Of a DNA stretch of 64,000 nucleotides, positions 15,930-25,292 are shown piece by piece. The stretch lies in NCBI RefSeq assembly GCF_947493875.1, contig NZ_CANLSU010000003.1:248001-312000 (forward strand). The letters are read 5' to 3'. Position numbers and translations under genes: made by a program. Within the stretch, counting starts at the first letter, position 1, and every line of letters begins with the position of its first letter. Below the pieces are notes generated by a model. It worked only from the letters and a program-made list of their open reading frames with translations, was not told where the DNA came from and did no database searches. Origin of the DNA: an uncultured Marinococcus sp. GTDB lineage: Bacteria; Bacillota; Bacilli; Bacillales; Marinococcaceae.

Positions 15930-18668
15930 ATGGCTCAAAATCAAGACGTATTCAATGCTCGCAAGGCTTTTGAATCGAATGGCAAAACGTATCACTACTA
16001 CGACATTAAAGCTATTCAGGATGCAGGAGTCGGCGATGTATCGAAGCTGCCATATTCCATTCGTGTGCTGCTCGAATCTGTACTAAGACAGTTGGACGGA
16101 CACGTAATTAAACAGGAACACGTAGAAAGCTTAGCAAAATGGGGTTCGGAAGAAGGATCCAAGTATGACGTACCATTCAAACCATCCCGCGTTATCCTCC
16201 AGGACTTTACCGGGGTTCCGGCAGTCGTGGACCTTGCATCACTGCGAAAAGCAATGAATGATTTTGGGGGAGACCCGGATGTCATCGACCCGGCGATTCC
16301 GGTTGATCTTGTGGTGGACCACTCGGTACAGGTGGACCGTTACGGTACTAATGACTCGTTAAACCAGAACATGAACTTTGAATTTTCGAGAAACGAAGAG
16401 CGCTACAAGCTCCTCAGCTGGGCGACCAAAGCGTTTAACAACTACAGCGCTGTGCCGCCGGCTACAGGCATTGTGCACCAGGTGAACCTGGAATATCTTG
16501 CCTCCGTCGTACACACGAAGGAAACTGAAAACGGCGAAGTGGACACGTATCCGGATACGCTCGTCGGTACGGACTCCCACACGACCATGATCAACGGCCT
16601 CGGCGTGCTTGGCTGGGGTGTTGGCGGTATCGAAGCGGAAGCGGGCATGCTGCAGCAGCCATCCTACTTCCCGGCACCGGAAGTGGTCGGCGTTCGTCTC
16701 GTAAACTCCCTGCCGAATGGTTCAACAGCGACAGACCTGGCGCTGCGCGTTACCCAGCGGCTCCGGGAAACGAACGTTGTCGGCAAATTCGTGGAATTCT
16801 TCGGCGAAGGTCTGGCGGAAATGCCGCTTGCTGACCGGGCGACGATTTCCAACATGGCACCGGAATACGGTGCGACCTGTGGGTTCTTCCCGGTCGACGA
16901 AGAAGCGCTCAACTATCTGCGCCTGACCGGCCGCGACGAAGAGCATGTGCAGCTTGTTAAAGACTACTGCAAGCACAACCACATCTTCTTTGATCCATCC
17001 GAAAAAGAACCGCAGTTCACCCAGGTGATTGAAATTGACCTCGCGGAGATTGAACCAAGCCTGAGCGGACCGAAGCGCCCGCAGGACCTGATTACTTTAT
17101 CCGACATGAAAAAACAGTTTAATGAAGCGCTGACGGCTCCAGCCGGCAACCAGGGATTCGGCCTGTCTCCGGAGGAGATCGACAACGAAGCGACCATCGA
17201 GCATCCTAACGGCAAAACGTCGACGATGAAAACCGGGGCGCTCGCCATCGCAGCCATCACAAGCTGTACGAACACGTCCAATCCATACGTAATGATCGGG
17301 GCAGGCCTTGTTGCCCGTAACGCGGTGGAAAAAGGGCTTGAAGTACCGGAATACGTTAAAACGTCGCTCGCGCCGGGTTCCAAAGTTGTTACCCGCTATC
17401 TCGACGATTCCGGCCTGATGCCGTATCTGAACGATCTCGGGTTTAACCTGGTCGGCTACGGCTGCACGACATGTATCGGCAACAGCGGCCCGCTGCTCGA
17501 AGAGATCGAAAAAGGGATCACAGACAGCGATCTCCTTGTGTCCTCTGTACTGAGCGGTAACCGTAACTTTGAAGGACGGATCCATCCGCTCGTGAAAGCC
17601 AACTACCTGGCATCGCCGCCGCTCGTTGTAGCTTACGCGCTGGCTGGTACGGTTGACTTTGATATGTACCGTGATTCGTTCGGCAAGGATAAAGACGGCA
17701 ATGACGTATACTTCAACGACCTGTGGCCGTCGGCAGCCGAAGTCAAAGACTTTATTACGCAAAACGTGTCTCCGGACCTCTTTAAAGAAGAGTACGAGAA
17801 TGTCTTTGATAATAACGAGCGCTGGAACGAGCTGCAATCGGACGAAAATGCGCAGCTGTACGACTTTGACGATGAGTCCACGTACATTCAGAACCCGCCG
17901 TTCTTTGAAGAAATGTCCAAGGAGCCCGAAGACATTAAACCGCTGGCTGCTCTGCGGGCCGTGGCGAAATTCGGCGATTCGGTTACGACCGACCACATTT
18001 CTCCGGCAGGGTCCATCGCGAAGGACAGTCCGGCTGGCCGCTACCTGATGGAAAAAGGCCTGAAGCCGGCACAGTTTAACTCGTACGGCTCCCGCCGCGG
18101 TAACCACGAAGTGATGATGCGCGGAACCTTCGCCAACATCCGGATTAAAAACCAGCTGGCGCCTGGCACAGAAGGCGGCTATACGACCTACTGGCCAAAC
18201 GGCGAAGTGCTGTCCATCTATGATGCAGCGATGAAATACAAAGAGGAAAACACTGGCCTGCTTGTAATGGCCGGCAAAGATTACGGCATGGGAAGCTCCC
18301 GTGACTGGGCAGCGAAAGGAACCAACCTGCTCGGCATTAAGACCGTTATTGCGGAAAGCTTTGAGCGTATTCACCGCAGTAACCTTGTGCTGATGGGCGT
18401 GCTCCCGCTGCAGTTCCAGGAAGGGGAAAACGCTGATTCTCTTGGTTTGACCGGGGAAGAGCAGTTCGATGTGAAAATCGATAATACCGTGAAGCCGCAT
18501 GACATGATCGACGTCGTTGCCACTGACCAGGACGGCAAAACGACTACCTTCCAGGTAGTTGCCCGTTTTGACAGTGACGTTGAGATGGATTACTATCGTC
18601 ACGGTGGTATTTTGCAGATGGTTCTCCGCAACAACCTTGAAGCGGCAGAAGCAAAACGCAATCAGTAA
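15930..18668 (+). CDS. citB: Aconitate hydratase
   Basis: TCA-cycle enzyme interconverting citrate and isocitrate with a 4Fe-4S cluster. The 912-aa product has the length of the AcnA/IRP1-type enzyme. The three cluster ligands are visible as Cys446 (ITSCTN), Cys512 and Cys515 (GYGCTTCIG). The C-terminal swivel domain has the [12 protein letters not shown] active-site segment. Start ATG 15930 follows AAGGAGGGG. In B. subtilis the same protein also binds RNA when iron is short; nothing here tests that. A 501-codon antisense open frame is a shadow. Confidence 0.98.
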   Translation: MAQNQDVFNARKAFESNGKTYHYYDIKAIQDAGVGDVSKLPYSIRVLLESVLRQLDGHVIKQEHVESLAKWGSEEGSKYDVPFKPSRVILQDFTGVPAVVDLASLRKAMNDFGGDPDVIDPAIPVDLVVDHSVQVDRYGTNDSLNQNMNFEFSRNEERYKLLSWATKAFNNYSAVPPATGIVHQVNLEYLASVVHTKETENGEVDTYPDTLVGTDSHTTMINGLGVLGWGVGGIEAEAGMLQQPSYFPAPEVVGVRLVNSLPNGSTATDLALRVTQRLRETNVVGKFVEFFGEGLAEMPLADRATISNMAPEYGATCGFFPVDEEALNYLRLTGRDEEHVQLVKDYCKHNHIFFDPSEKEPQFTQVIEIDLAEIEPSLSGPKRPQDLITLSDMKKQFNEALTAPAGNQGFGLSPEEIDNEATIEHPNGKTSTMKTGALAIAAITSCTNTSNPYVMIGAGLVARNAVEKGLEVPEYVKTSLAPGSKVVTRYLDDSGLMPYLNDLGFNLVGYGCTTCIGNSGPLLEEIEKGITDSDLLVSSVLSGNRNFEGRIHPLVKANYLASPPLVVAYALAGTVDFDMYRDSFGKDKDGNDVYFNDLWPSAAEVKDFITQNVSPDLFKEEYENVFDNNERWNELQSDENAQLYDFDDESTYIQNPPFFEEMSKEPEDIKPLAALRAVAKFGDSVTTDHISPAGSIAKDSPAGRYLMEKGLKPAQFNSYGSRRGNHEVMMRGTFANIRIKNQLAPGTEGGYTTYWPNGEVLSIYDAAMKYKEENTGLLVMAGKDYGMGSSRDWAAKGTNLLGIKTVIAESFERIHRSNLVLMGVLPLQFQEGENADSLGLTGEEQFDVKIDNTVKPHDMIDVVATDQDGKTTTFQVVARFDSDVEMDYYRHGGILQMVLRNNLEAAEAKRNQ

Positions 18669-18679
18669 TTTTCCGATAG

Positions 18680-18709
18680 AAGGTCCCGGTCCGCCGGGGC
18701 TTTTCTTTT
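18680..18709 (+). terminator. citB terminator
   Basis: A ten-base stem AAGGTCCCGG/CCGGGGCTTT with two G-T pairs and a four-base loop is followed by T-rich sequence. Confidence 0.8.
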
Positions 18710-18747
18710 GAAGAATTTTTAAATTTCACATACCGTAATGATAAAAT

Positions 18748-18776
18748 TTGTCACACATTCCTCAACCTCTTATAAT
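18748..18776 (+). promoter_or_regulatory. Promoter of the tandem AAA gene
   Basis: TTGTCA and a perfect TATAAT are separated by 17 bases, giving a leader of roughly 80 bases before the TTG start. Confidence 0.75.
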
Positions 18777-18864
18777 AAAAATAAGGACTAATGCGTGTTC
18801 AACCAGGGAATACGATAAAGATGACTACTCATTTTCGTCCTTTTCCCGATAGGGGGTGCCTTTA

Positions 18865-21228
18865 TTGCAAATTAATGAGCAAAATAACATTTACGATATA
18901 ATCGATAGATGGGAAAAAGAAGAAAATAATATAACGGTCAAACGTGCCTACGAGTGCATCCGGACGCTGGAGGAGAGCGAGCAGCCCTCCGGCTGTGCCC
19001 GCGTGTATGCGCTGATGGCCAGAGACCGCTGGAAGTATCAGCGCCGGTTTGATCCGATGATCCGCAACTGGCTGCAAAAAGCAGAAGAGCTCGACGAATC
19101 TGTGCCGCTTCTGCAGCAGCTGCGGCCGATGGAGCGGATCGACAGCATTCAGGAAAACATTCTCGACACCCAGCTGACGCCGCTCCGCGAAACGGATCCG
19201 GCCTCGGCCCGCTACCGCGTGGCTGAACAGCTGCGGGAGCAGTGCCGCCAGATGATTCAGTATCTCGATGACACGCTTGAAACGTGGAACCCGGAAGAAT
19301 TGACCGTGGACTTTTTGAACGTGGTGGAAAACGAGCACCTGCGTGAGCTTCCGTTTCTGCTTGAAAACATCAAGCAGGCGTGCGAACGGCTGGCGTCGAG
19401 TACCCAGGCCTATATGGATACGGCGTCGGGCTCGTTTTATTCCCCGGAGGCCGTCCGCGAAATTAAAGAAGCGATCAGCCATGTGGAGCAGCTGAAACAA
19501 AAATGGAACGAAGCGTCGAGCTCGCTCACGAAGGTGGGCGAGGAGTATGCCGACCCACTTGAAGAGCTCAATGACATGATTGGGCTTCACGGCGTGAAGT
19601 CCCGCGTGCATAACATGTATCATTATCTGCAGTATCAGAAGCGTCGCAAGGAGCAGGGGTACCAGTGGAAGGATGAACGAAGCCTTCATATGATCCTGAC
19701 GGGCAACCCCGGCACGGGCAAAACCATGCTCGCCCGCCTGCTGGCTAAAATTTATCACCAGCTCGGCCTGCTTCAGCGCGATGAAGTACTCGAAACCGAT
19801 CGTTCGCGCCTCGTCGGCTCGTACGTCGGCCAGACCGAGGAAAAAACAATGGCGCTGATTAAGGAAGCGGTCGGCGGCGTGCTGTTCATCGATGAAGCCT
19901 ACAGCTTAAAACGCGAGGGCATGGCCGGAAACGACTTTGGACAAACGGCGATTGATACCCTGGTTTCTGCCATGACGAGCGGGGAATATGCCGGTACGTT
20001 TGCCGTTATTCTGGCCGGCTACCCGGAGGAAATGCGGCAGTTTCTGCACGCCAATCCGGGACTTCGCAGCCGGTTTCCGGAAAGCAACCATATTCATCTG
20101 CCTGACTACAGCATGGATGAGCTGATGGAAATCGGGGAAAAGGTCGCGCTTGAAAACGACTTTTTCCTGAGCGAGGAAAGCAAACGGGTGCTTGAAGAGC
20201 GGATCGAAAAAGAACAGGTGGATGAAACGTTCGGCAACGGCCGGACCGTGAAAAATATTGTGCTCGACAGCATTTTCCAGAAGGGGGCGGCGATCGGCAA
20301 CCAGGACTATATCGGCATCGATGACTTTTCGCTGCTGACGGCCGATGACATCCAGGAGCCGGAAGGCGAACAGCCGAAGGACAAACGATCCGCCGTGCAG
20401 CAGCTCGATGACTTTATCGGCCTTGATCACGTGAAGCAGGAAATGAAAAAGCTGGCCTCCTTTATCCGCGTGCAGCAGCAGCGCCGCGAAGAAGGCGCGC
20501 CGACTGTGCCGATTCAGCTGCATACCGTGTTTTCCGGACCGCCGGGCACCGGCAAGACGACGCTTGCCCAGGTGTATGCCGGCATCCTGAAGGAATACGG
20601 CTTCTTAAAGCGCGGCCACTGCATCGTAGCCGGCCGTAGCGACCTGGTCGCCGAGTACGTCGGCCAGACAGCCGCGAAAACGAAGCGGAAGGTCCGCGAA
20701 GCCCTCGGCGGGGTGCTGTTTATTGACGAAGCGTACGCCCTGATGTCGAGTTCGCGGAGCGACTTCGGCCGGGAAGCGATGGATACCCTCGTCGAAGAAA
20801 TGACCAAGCACGACGAAAATCTGGTGGTTGTGCTTTCCGGCTATCCGCAGCCGATGCAGCAGCTGCTTGAAATGAATCCGGGTCTTGAATCCCGCTTTAA
20901 AAAAACCTTTTACTTCCCGCCTTACACGCCGCAGGACCTGGCCGAGATCACGGAGCGTTCGGTGGAGCGGTTCGGCTATCACTTTGAGCCGGAGGCGCGC
21001 GAGCTGCTTGAAAGCAGGTACGCCGTTTCCAACACGGACGGCAACGCCCGGCTCGCTGAAGATGTGGCCGAAGAAATCTTTCAGCAGCAGGCCTTCCGGC
21101 TGTTCCAGTCGGAGGAGAACGATGAAAATCTTCACGAGCTGACGGCTGATGACGTGAAGCATGCGCTTGAAGTACGGGTGAAATCCGAAGGAGAAGAAGG
21201 ACATGAAGAGCGTTCACACACCAATTGA
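18865..21228 (+). CDS. Tandem CbbX/SpoVK-type AAA ATPase
   Basis: The 787-aa protein has an N-terminal helical region of about 240 residues followed by two complete AAA modules of the CbbX/CfxQ/SpoVK class. Module 1 has Walker A GNPGTGKT at 280 and Walker B VLFIDEAYSL at 339. Module 2 has GPPGTGKT at 558 and VLFIDEAYALM at 617. Both have the DxxGxxxVK entry motif (MIGLHGVKSRV, FIGLDHVKQEM) and pore-side Tyr-Val-Gly-Gln segments. B. subtilis SpoVK is about 320 aa with one module. EccA of type VII secretion also combines a helical repeat region with a CbbX module. The TTG start lies eight bases after AGGGGG. Target unknown. Confidence 0.88.
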   Translation: MQINEQNNIYDIIDRWEKEENNITVKRAYECIRTLEESEQPSGCARVYALMARDRWKYQRRFDPMIRNWLQKAEELDESVPLLQQLRPMERIDSIQENILDTQLTPLRETDPASARYRVAEQLREQCRQMIQYLDDTLETWNPEELTVDFLNVVENEHLRELPFLLENIKQACERLASSTQAYMDTASGSFYSPEAVREIKEAISHVEQLKQKWNEASSSLTKVGEEYADPLEELNDMIGLHGVKSRVHNMYHYLQYQKRRKEQGYQWKDERSLHMILTGNPGTGKTMLARLLAKIYHQLGLLQRDEVLETDRSRLVGSYVGQTEEKTMALIKEAVGGVLFIDEAYSLKREGMAGNDFGQTAIDTLVSAMTSGEYAGTFAVILAGYPEEMRQFLHANPGLRSRFPESNHIHLPDYSMDELMEIGEKVALENDFFLSEESKRVLEERIEKEQVDETFGNGRTVKNIVLDSIFQKGAAIGNQDYIGIDDFSLLTADDIQEPEGEQPKDKRSAVQQLDDFIGLDHVKQEMKKLASFIRVQQQRREEGAPTVPIQLHTVFSGPPGTGKTTLAQVYAGILKEYGFLKRGHCIVAGRSDLVAEYVGQTAAKTKRKVREALGGVLFIDEAYALMSSSRSDFGREAMDTLVEEMTKHDENLVVVLSGYPQPMQQLLEMNPGLESRFKKTFYFPPYTPQDLAEITERSVERFGYHFEPEARELLESRYAVSNTDGNARLAEDVAEEIFQQQAFRLFQSEENDENLHELTADDVKHALEVRVKSEGEEGHEERSHTN

Positions 21229-21670
21229 AGTACGATATGCTGAAACGGACCAGATGGGCATCGTCCACCACGGCTCTTATGTGGTCTGGTGCGAAATCGG
21301 ACGCACGCACCACATGAAGGAGATGGGCTTTCACTATCCGGATATTGAGAAGGCTGGCTATTTGTTCCCGGTGCTCGGTATTAATATCGATTACGAAACG
21401 CCGGCCGTCTATGGCGAGGATGTGGAAATTGAAACGTGGATTGATTCTTATGACGGAGTGCGTGTAAAATATGGGTATATTGTGACTAACGCCAAAGGAC
21501 AGACGTGCATCCGGGCGTTTTCAAGCCACGTATGTGTCCGCAAGGAAACGTTCAAACCGGTAGCCATCCGAAGGGCGCTGCCGGACTGGCATGAGGCCTA
21601 CAGCCAGCTGGCGGAGTCCACAGCCGCCGGGTCTGCCAAAGGCGGTGGAGATGATGGCGTTTGGCATTAA
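21203..21670 (+). CDS. yneP: YneP-like acyl-CoA thioesterase (YbgC/FadM family)
   Basis: Hot-dog fold thioesterase of 155 aa. The 4-hydroxybenzoyl-CoA thioesterase signature is complete: R-Y-A-E-T-D16-Q-M-G-I-V-H-H-x-x-Y, with Asp16 the catalytic residue, followed by V-W-x-E-x-x-R. It probably hydrolyses acyl-CoA in the cytoplasm; chain length is not predictable. It overlaps the AAA gene by 26 bases and the next gene by 17, so the group is translated as one operon. B. subtilis has yneP followed by yneQ in the same way. Confidence 0.9.
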   Translation: MKSVHTPIEVRYAETDQMGIVHHGSYVVWCEIGRTHHMKEMGFHYPDIEKAGYLFPVLGINIDYETPAVYGEDVEIETWIDSYDGVRVKYGYIVTNAKGQTCIRAFSSHVCVRKETFKPVAIRRALPDWHEAYSQLAESTAAGSAKGGGDDGVWH

Positions 21671-21974
21671 AGCCCAGGAACTAAGAGCCTGGAAACGAAA
21701 GGCTGCGTCGGGCGAGGTCGCCCTCTTAACGCACTACTGGTATGACCCGCGCTTTCCTGACTGTGATACGGTCACAAAAGCCTCCTGCCGGGACGTGGAA
21801 ACACTCGTGCGCTGGGGCAGGCAGTACGGGCTGAAGGCTGGCTGGATCCATTACCGCGACGACTACCCGCACTTTGACCTGCTCGGAGATTATGAAGCGC
21901 ATATTCTGTCCGAGGAAAAACAGTGGGAGCAGATGCAGCGGTTTGGTATCGAGGCTCCCCGTTCAAACAAATAA
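21654..21974 (+). CDS. yneQ: YneQ-like protein
   Basis: This 106-aa protein appears to be YneQ, judged by position after yneP and by its layout: an M-A-F-G-x-K-A-x-E-L start, then LTHYWYDPRFPDC and CRDVETLVRWGRQYGLKAGWIHYR. The function is unknown. The conserved Asp, His and Cys could bind a metal, but no defined site is visible. Start is ATG 21654 behind GGTGGAG (21651 is also possible). It overlaps yneP and precedes nadE by 21 bases. Confidence 0.75.
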   Translation: MAFGIKAQELRAWKRKAASGEVALLTHYWYDPRFPDCDTVTKASCRDVETLVRWGRQYGLKAGWIHYRDDYPHFDLLGDYEAHILSEEKQWEQMQRFGIEAPRSNK

Positions 21975-21995
21975 TTTAATCTGGAGGCACAATCT

Positions 21996-22823
21996 ATGAA
22001 TGCAACGCAGAATGAAATTATTGAAGCACTGCAGACAACGCCGGAGATTGACCCGAAGCAGGAAATCGAGCGCCGGGTGCACTTTTTAAAGGAATACGCG
22101 AAGCAGGCCGGAGTTAAAGGCTTTGTCCTCGGCATTTCCGGCGGCCAGGATTCGACGCTCGCGGGCAAGCTTGCCCAGATGGCGGTCGATGAGCTCGAAA
22201 CTGAGCAGGCCGTGCCGTTTAAATTCGTCGCGCTCCGTCTGCCGTACGGCCAACAGCATGATGAAGACGATGCGGCAAAGGCGCTTGACTACATCGAGCC
22301 GCAGGAAACGTATACGATCGACGTGCAGCCGGGCGTGGACGCGTCGGTGCAGGCGTTTGAGCGGGCCCTCGGGACGACCATGTCCGACTTTATCAAAGGC
22401 AACACGAAGGCCCGGGAGCGGATGAAGGCCCAGTACGATGTTGCCGGGGCCGAAGGGCTGCTTGTGCTCGGCACCGACCATGCGGCAGAAGCGGTCACCG
22501 GCTTTTATACGAAGCACGGGGACGGCGCCTGCGATGTGGCACCGCTGTTTGGCCTGAACAAGCGGCAGGGCAAAATGCTGCTGCGCGAGTTGGAAGCACC
22601 GGCATCGACGTTTGAAAAGGTACCGACCGCCGATCTGGAAAGCGACCGTCCGGGTCTTCCGGACGAGGAAGCGCTCGGGCTGACGTATGATCAGATTGAC
22701 GACTTTCTCGAAGGACGCAGCATCGATGCCAACGCCCATGAACGGCTGGTGGACATGTATAACAAAACGGCGCATAAACGGGAGCTGCCGGCAACGTTAT
22801 ACGATACGTGGTGGAAAGAATAA
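21996..22823 (+). CDS. nadE: NH3-dependent NAD(+) synthetase
   Basis: Last step of NAD synthesis: adenylation of nicotinic acid adenine dinucleotide, then amidation with ammonia. The 275-aa product is the short ammonia-dependent form with no glutaminase domain. The ATP-pyrophosphatase loop SGGQDS is at residues 48-53, and the later motif GTDHAAEAVTGFYTKHGDG is characteristic. A TGGAGG ribosome binding site precedes the ATG. It closes the operon that begins with the tandem AAA gene; a terminator follows. Confidence 0.97.
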   Translation: MNATQNEIIEALQTTPEIDPKQEIERRVHFLKEYAKQAGVKGFVLGISGGQDSTLAGKLAQMAVDELETEQAVPFKFVALRLPYGQQHDEDDAAKALDYIEPQETYTIDVQPGVDASVQAFERALGTTMSDFIKGNTKARERMKAQYDVAGAEGLLVLGTDHAAEAVTGFYTKHGDGACDVAPLFGLNKRQGKMLLRELEAPASTFEKVPTADLESDRPGLPDEEALGLTYDQIDDFLEGRSIDANAHERLVDMYNKTAHKRELPATLYDTWWKE

Positions 22824-22833
22824 CAAGCGTCTG

Positions 22834-22862
22834 CGGATGGTCCCTTGCGGCCATCCGTTTTT
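22834..22862 (+). terminator. nadE terminator
   Basis: A seven-base stem CGGATGG/CCATCCG with a ten-base loop is followed by five T residues. Confidence 0.82.
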
Positions 22863-22880
22863 CACAAATGCGGGAAATAC

Positions 22881-22909
22881 TGGACGCCGGCTGTGAAGTT
22901 TGATATACA
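22881..22909 (+). promoter_or_regulatory. Likely metA promoter
   Basis: TGGACG and TATACA are separated by 17 bases, starting about 19 bases after the nadE terminator. The gap to metA is too short for an S-box riboswitch, and none is seen. Confidence 0.5.
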
Positions 22910-22965
22910 GATAACAGAAAGAAAAGGAGAGAACACCGAAATACGCTAAAGGAGTACGATAGTGC

Positions 22966-23874
22966 ATGCCTATTAAAGTGCCTGACTATTTACCGGCCAA
23001 GGATACGCTGGAAAAAGAAAATATTTTCATTATGAACGAAAGCAGGGCCTATCTGCAGGACATCCGTCCCCTGAAAATCGTCATCCTGAACCTGATGCCC
23101 CTAAAGGAACGCACAGAGACCCAGATTCTGCGGATGCTCAGTAATACGCCGCTGCAGGTGGACGTCTCGTTTCTGCATCCGGATACCCACCGCTCCAAAA
23201 ATACGCCGCGCGAGCATCTGTCATCATTCTATAAAACGATCGATGAAGTGCGGAGCCGGAAATTTGACGGCATGATTATCACCGGCGCCCCGCTTGAAAA
23301 AATTCCATTTGAAGAGGTGGACTTCTGGGAGGAGCTGCAGAGCATTCTCGACTGGAGCGACCAGAACGTCACGAACACGATGCACATCTGCTGGGGCGCG
23401 CAGGCCGGCCTGTACCACCACCACGGCATCGACAAGCACCCGCTTCCGAAAAAGCAGTTCGGCGTCTACCCGCACTATATTAATGGACGCAATGAAAAGC
23501 TGTTGAGCGGGTTCGACGATCAGTTTTACGTGCCGCACTCCCGGTACACGAAAACGAGGCGCGAGGACGTGGAAGCCTGTCCGGACCTCGACATTCTGTC
23601 GGAATCCGACGAAGCGGGACTGTATATCGTAGCGACCAAGGATCGTAAGCGGATTTACGTGACCGGCCACAGTGAATACGATGCAGAGACCCTGCGCGAT
23701 GAATTTGAACGCGATATGCGCCGCGGCCTGGGGACCGAGGTGCCGGAGAACTACTTTCCGGATGACAATCACCTGTATTCCCCGCTGAAAATGTGGCGCG
23801 CCCATGCGACGCTGCTGTTTACGAACTGGCTGAACTACTATGTGTATCAGGAGACGCCGTTCGATTTTGCCTAA
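22966..23874 (+). CDS. metA: Homoserine O-acetyltransferase (MetA)
   Basis: First committed step of methionine synthesis, activating homoserine. The 302-aa product is a MetA-type enzyme with catalytic Cys142 (HICWGAQ), His235 and Glu237 (TGHSEY). Residue 111 is Glu in GAPLEKIP. In characterised MetA enzymes Glu111 goes with acetyl-CoA and Gly111 with succinyl-CoA, so I infer acetyl transfer. AAAGGAG lies 11 bases before the ATG, a rather long spacing. It is a single-gene unit between two terminators. Confidence 0.95.
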   Translation: MPIKVPDYLPAKDTLEKENIFIMNESRAYLQDIRPLKIVILNLMPLKERTETQILRMLSNTPLQVDVSFLHPDTHRSKNTPREHLSSFYKTIDEVRSRKFDGMIITGAPLEKIPFEEVDFWEELQSILDWSDQNVTNTMHICWGAQAGLYHHHGIDKHPLPKKQFGVYPHYINGRNEKLLSGFDDQFYVPHSRYTKTRREDVEACPDLDILSESDEAGLYIVATKDRKRIYVTGHSEYDAETLRDEFERDMRRGLGTEVPENYFPDDNHLYSPLKMWRAHATLLFTNWLNYYVYQETPFDFA

Positions 23875-23876
23875 AG

Positions 23877-23903
23877 CTGTTTCCAAATTGGAAACAGTTT
23901 TTT
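23877..23903 (+). terminator. metA terminator
   Basis: An eight-base perfect stem CTGTTTCC/GGAAACAG with a five-base loop is followed by six T residues. Confidence 0.92.
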
Positions 23904-23930
23904 CAGTCGGCGGAAAAAAGATGATATAAT
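23901..23930 (+). promoter_or_regulatory. Promoter of the EAL gene
   Basis: A perfect TATAAT (23925-23930) has a weak TTTCAG 18 bases upstream. Transcription would start near 23937, which argues against translation starting at the GTG there. Confidence 0.55.
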
Positions 23931-24002
23931 AGACGCGTGTGTGAGCAGCAGGCAATGACAAAATGGCAGTGCCGCCGAAGACTGAAAGCGGAAGATTGGG
24001 TG

Positions 24003-25229
24003 ATGGAGTTGGATGCGCTAGACGTATTGATGAATAAAGAACAGATCATGGTATACTTTCAGCCGATACTGAGTGCCGATAAGCTGGAAATTTCTGCGTA
24101 TGAAGTGCTCGGCCGCTTCCAAAACGACAACGGGAACGCCGAAACGCTCGAGAGCTGCTTTCGGGACCCGGGAGTGCCGTGGGAGTACAAGCAGGAAATC
24201 GACCGTGCCGTGCACCAGGCTGCCCTGGAAACCTTTGCGGCCGGAGAGCGGACGGATATGATTTTTTTGAACGTGGATGCGGCCACCATTCTGGGCGACG
24301 GAGGAGACGGACTGGTCGAATTTCTGCTCGGATACGAAGAAAGAGGTATCGCCCCGACCTCGATCTGCCTGGAGCTGAAGGCGACGGATTTTCAGCAGGA
24401 CCTGTCCCGCCTGAAGCATTTCATGCAGTATGCCCAGAGCGCCGGCCTGTCGATTGCGATTGACAATCTCGGCCAGGAAGCGATTCATCTGGAGCAGATT
24501 GCCTACTTAAAGCCGAATGTCCTGAAGGTGGATGTGACATTTTCCGAAAATTTTGCAGTCCCGAGCATTTACCGGGACGTGCTGCATTCGTTATCGACGC
24601 TGTCGAGAAAAATCGGGGCTTCGCTTTTATTTGAAAAGATCGAGTCCTTTAATCAGCTGAATTACGCCTGGCGCAACGGTGCCCGGTACTATCAGGGATT
24701 TTATCTGGATAAGCCGAAAGAGACGTTCATAGAAAAAGACCAGTTTCAGGAACGGATGAAAAAGGACATCCATCATTTTATTGATGTGGAACGCAAAAAA
24801 ATTGAAGCCCAGATCCAGCTGACCTCCGAGCTGAACAAGCGGCTGAACGACCGGCTCAAGCACGCGGATGTGATGGAGGATATCGACGGCTGGACGATGA
24901 AGACCGCCGAGTCGCTCGAGGAAATGAGCTTCCGGGTGTACGTGTGTGACCGGGAAGGATATCAGCTTTCCGGCAACGCCTCGCGCCAGAGCGGGGAAGC
25001 CTGGGAATACCGGACGGAGGAGCGCAACCGCAACTGGAGCTGGCGGCCGTATTTCCTCGAAAACATTGTGCGCATGAACTTTGAACAGCGGGGGATTCTT
25101 TCTGATATGTATACGGATTTTCACAGCGATGAAATGATCCGGACGTATTCCCATCCGATCACGGAGGATCTGTACGTGTTTGTGGACATTCCTTATGCGT
25201 TTTTGTATGAAAAAGATTATCTGCTGTAA
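24003..25229 (+). CDS. ykuI: YkuI-like EAL-domain protein
   Basis: The 408-aa product matches YkuI (407 aa): an EAL-type domain in residues 1-255 and a PAS-like C-terminal domain joined by a long helix (about 255-310). The signature motif is EVLGR, not EALLR, as in YkuI, and other catalytic residues are partly altered (LELKATD, AIDNLG). YkuI binds cyclic di-GMP and showed no clear phosphodiesterase activity. A receptor role is therefore more likely than turnover. The start is set by alignment with YkuI and by the promoter position; the ribosome binding site is weak. Confidence 0.88.
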   Translation: MELDALDVLMNKEQIMVYFQPILSADKLEISAYEVLGRFQNDNGNAETLESCFRDPGVPWEYKQEIDRAVHQAALETFAAGERTDMIFLNVDAATILGDGGDGLVEFLLGYEERGIAPTSICLELKATDFQQDLSRLKHFMQYAQSAGLSIAIDNLGQEAIHLEQIAYLKPNVLKVDVTFSENFAVPSIYRDVLHSLSTLSRKIGASLLFEKIESFNQLNYAWRNGARYYQGFYLDKPKETFIEKDQFQERMKKDIHHFIDVERKKIEAQIQLTSELNKRLNDRLKHADVMEDIDGWTMKTAESLEEMSFRVYVCDREGYQLSGNASRQSGEAWEYRTEERNRNWSWRPYFLENIVRMNFEQRGILSDMYTDFHSDEMIRTYSHPITEDLYVFVDIPYAFLYEKDYLL

Positions 25230-25233
25230 ACAG

Positions 25234-25269
25234 CGCCGGCTTCTCCTTCTGCGGAGGAGCGGCGTTTTT
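25234..25269 (+). terminator. Rho-independent terminator
   Basis: CGCCG-G-CTTCTCC pairs with GGAGGAGCGGCG (one bulge), followed by five T residues. Confidence 0.8.
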
Positions 25270-25292
25270 ACATAAAAAGGAGCGCGGTATCG

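Noticed and set aside
17097-18602. 501-codon open frame antisense to citB
   Set aside because: Shadow of the aconitase gene; composition reflects complementary codons and no ribosome binding site was found.
22824-22965. S-box (SAM) riboswitch before metA
   Set aside because: Only 142 bases, largely taken by the nadE terminator and a promoter; the conserved S-box core is not present.
23937-24002. Upstream GTG start of the EAL gene
   Set aside because: The perfect -10 at 23925-23930 would start transcription at about this base, and alignment with YkuI begins at 24003.
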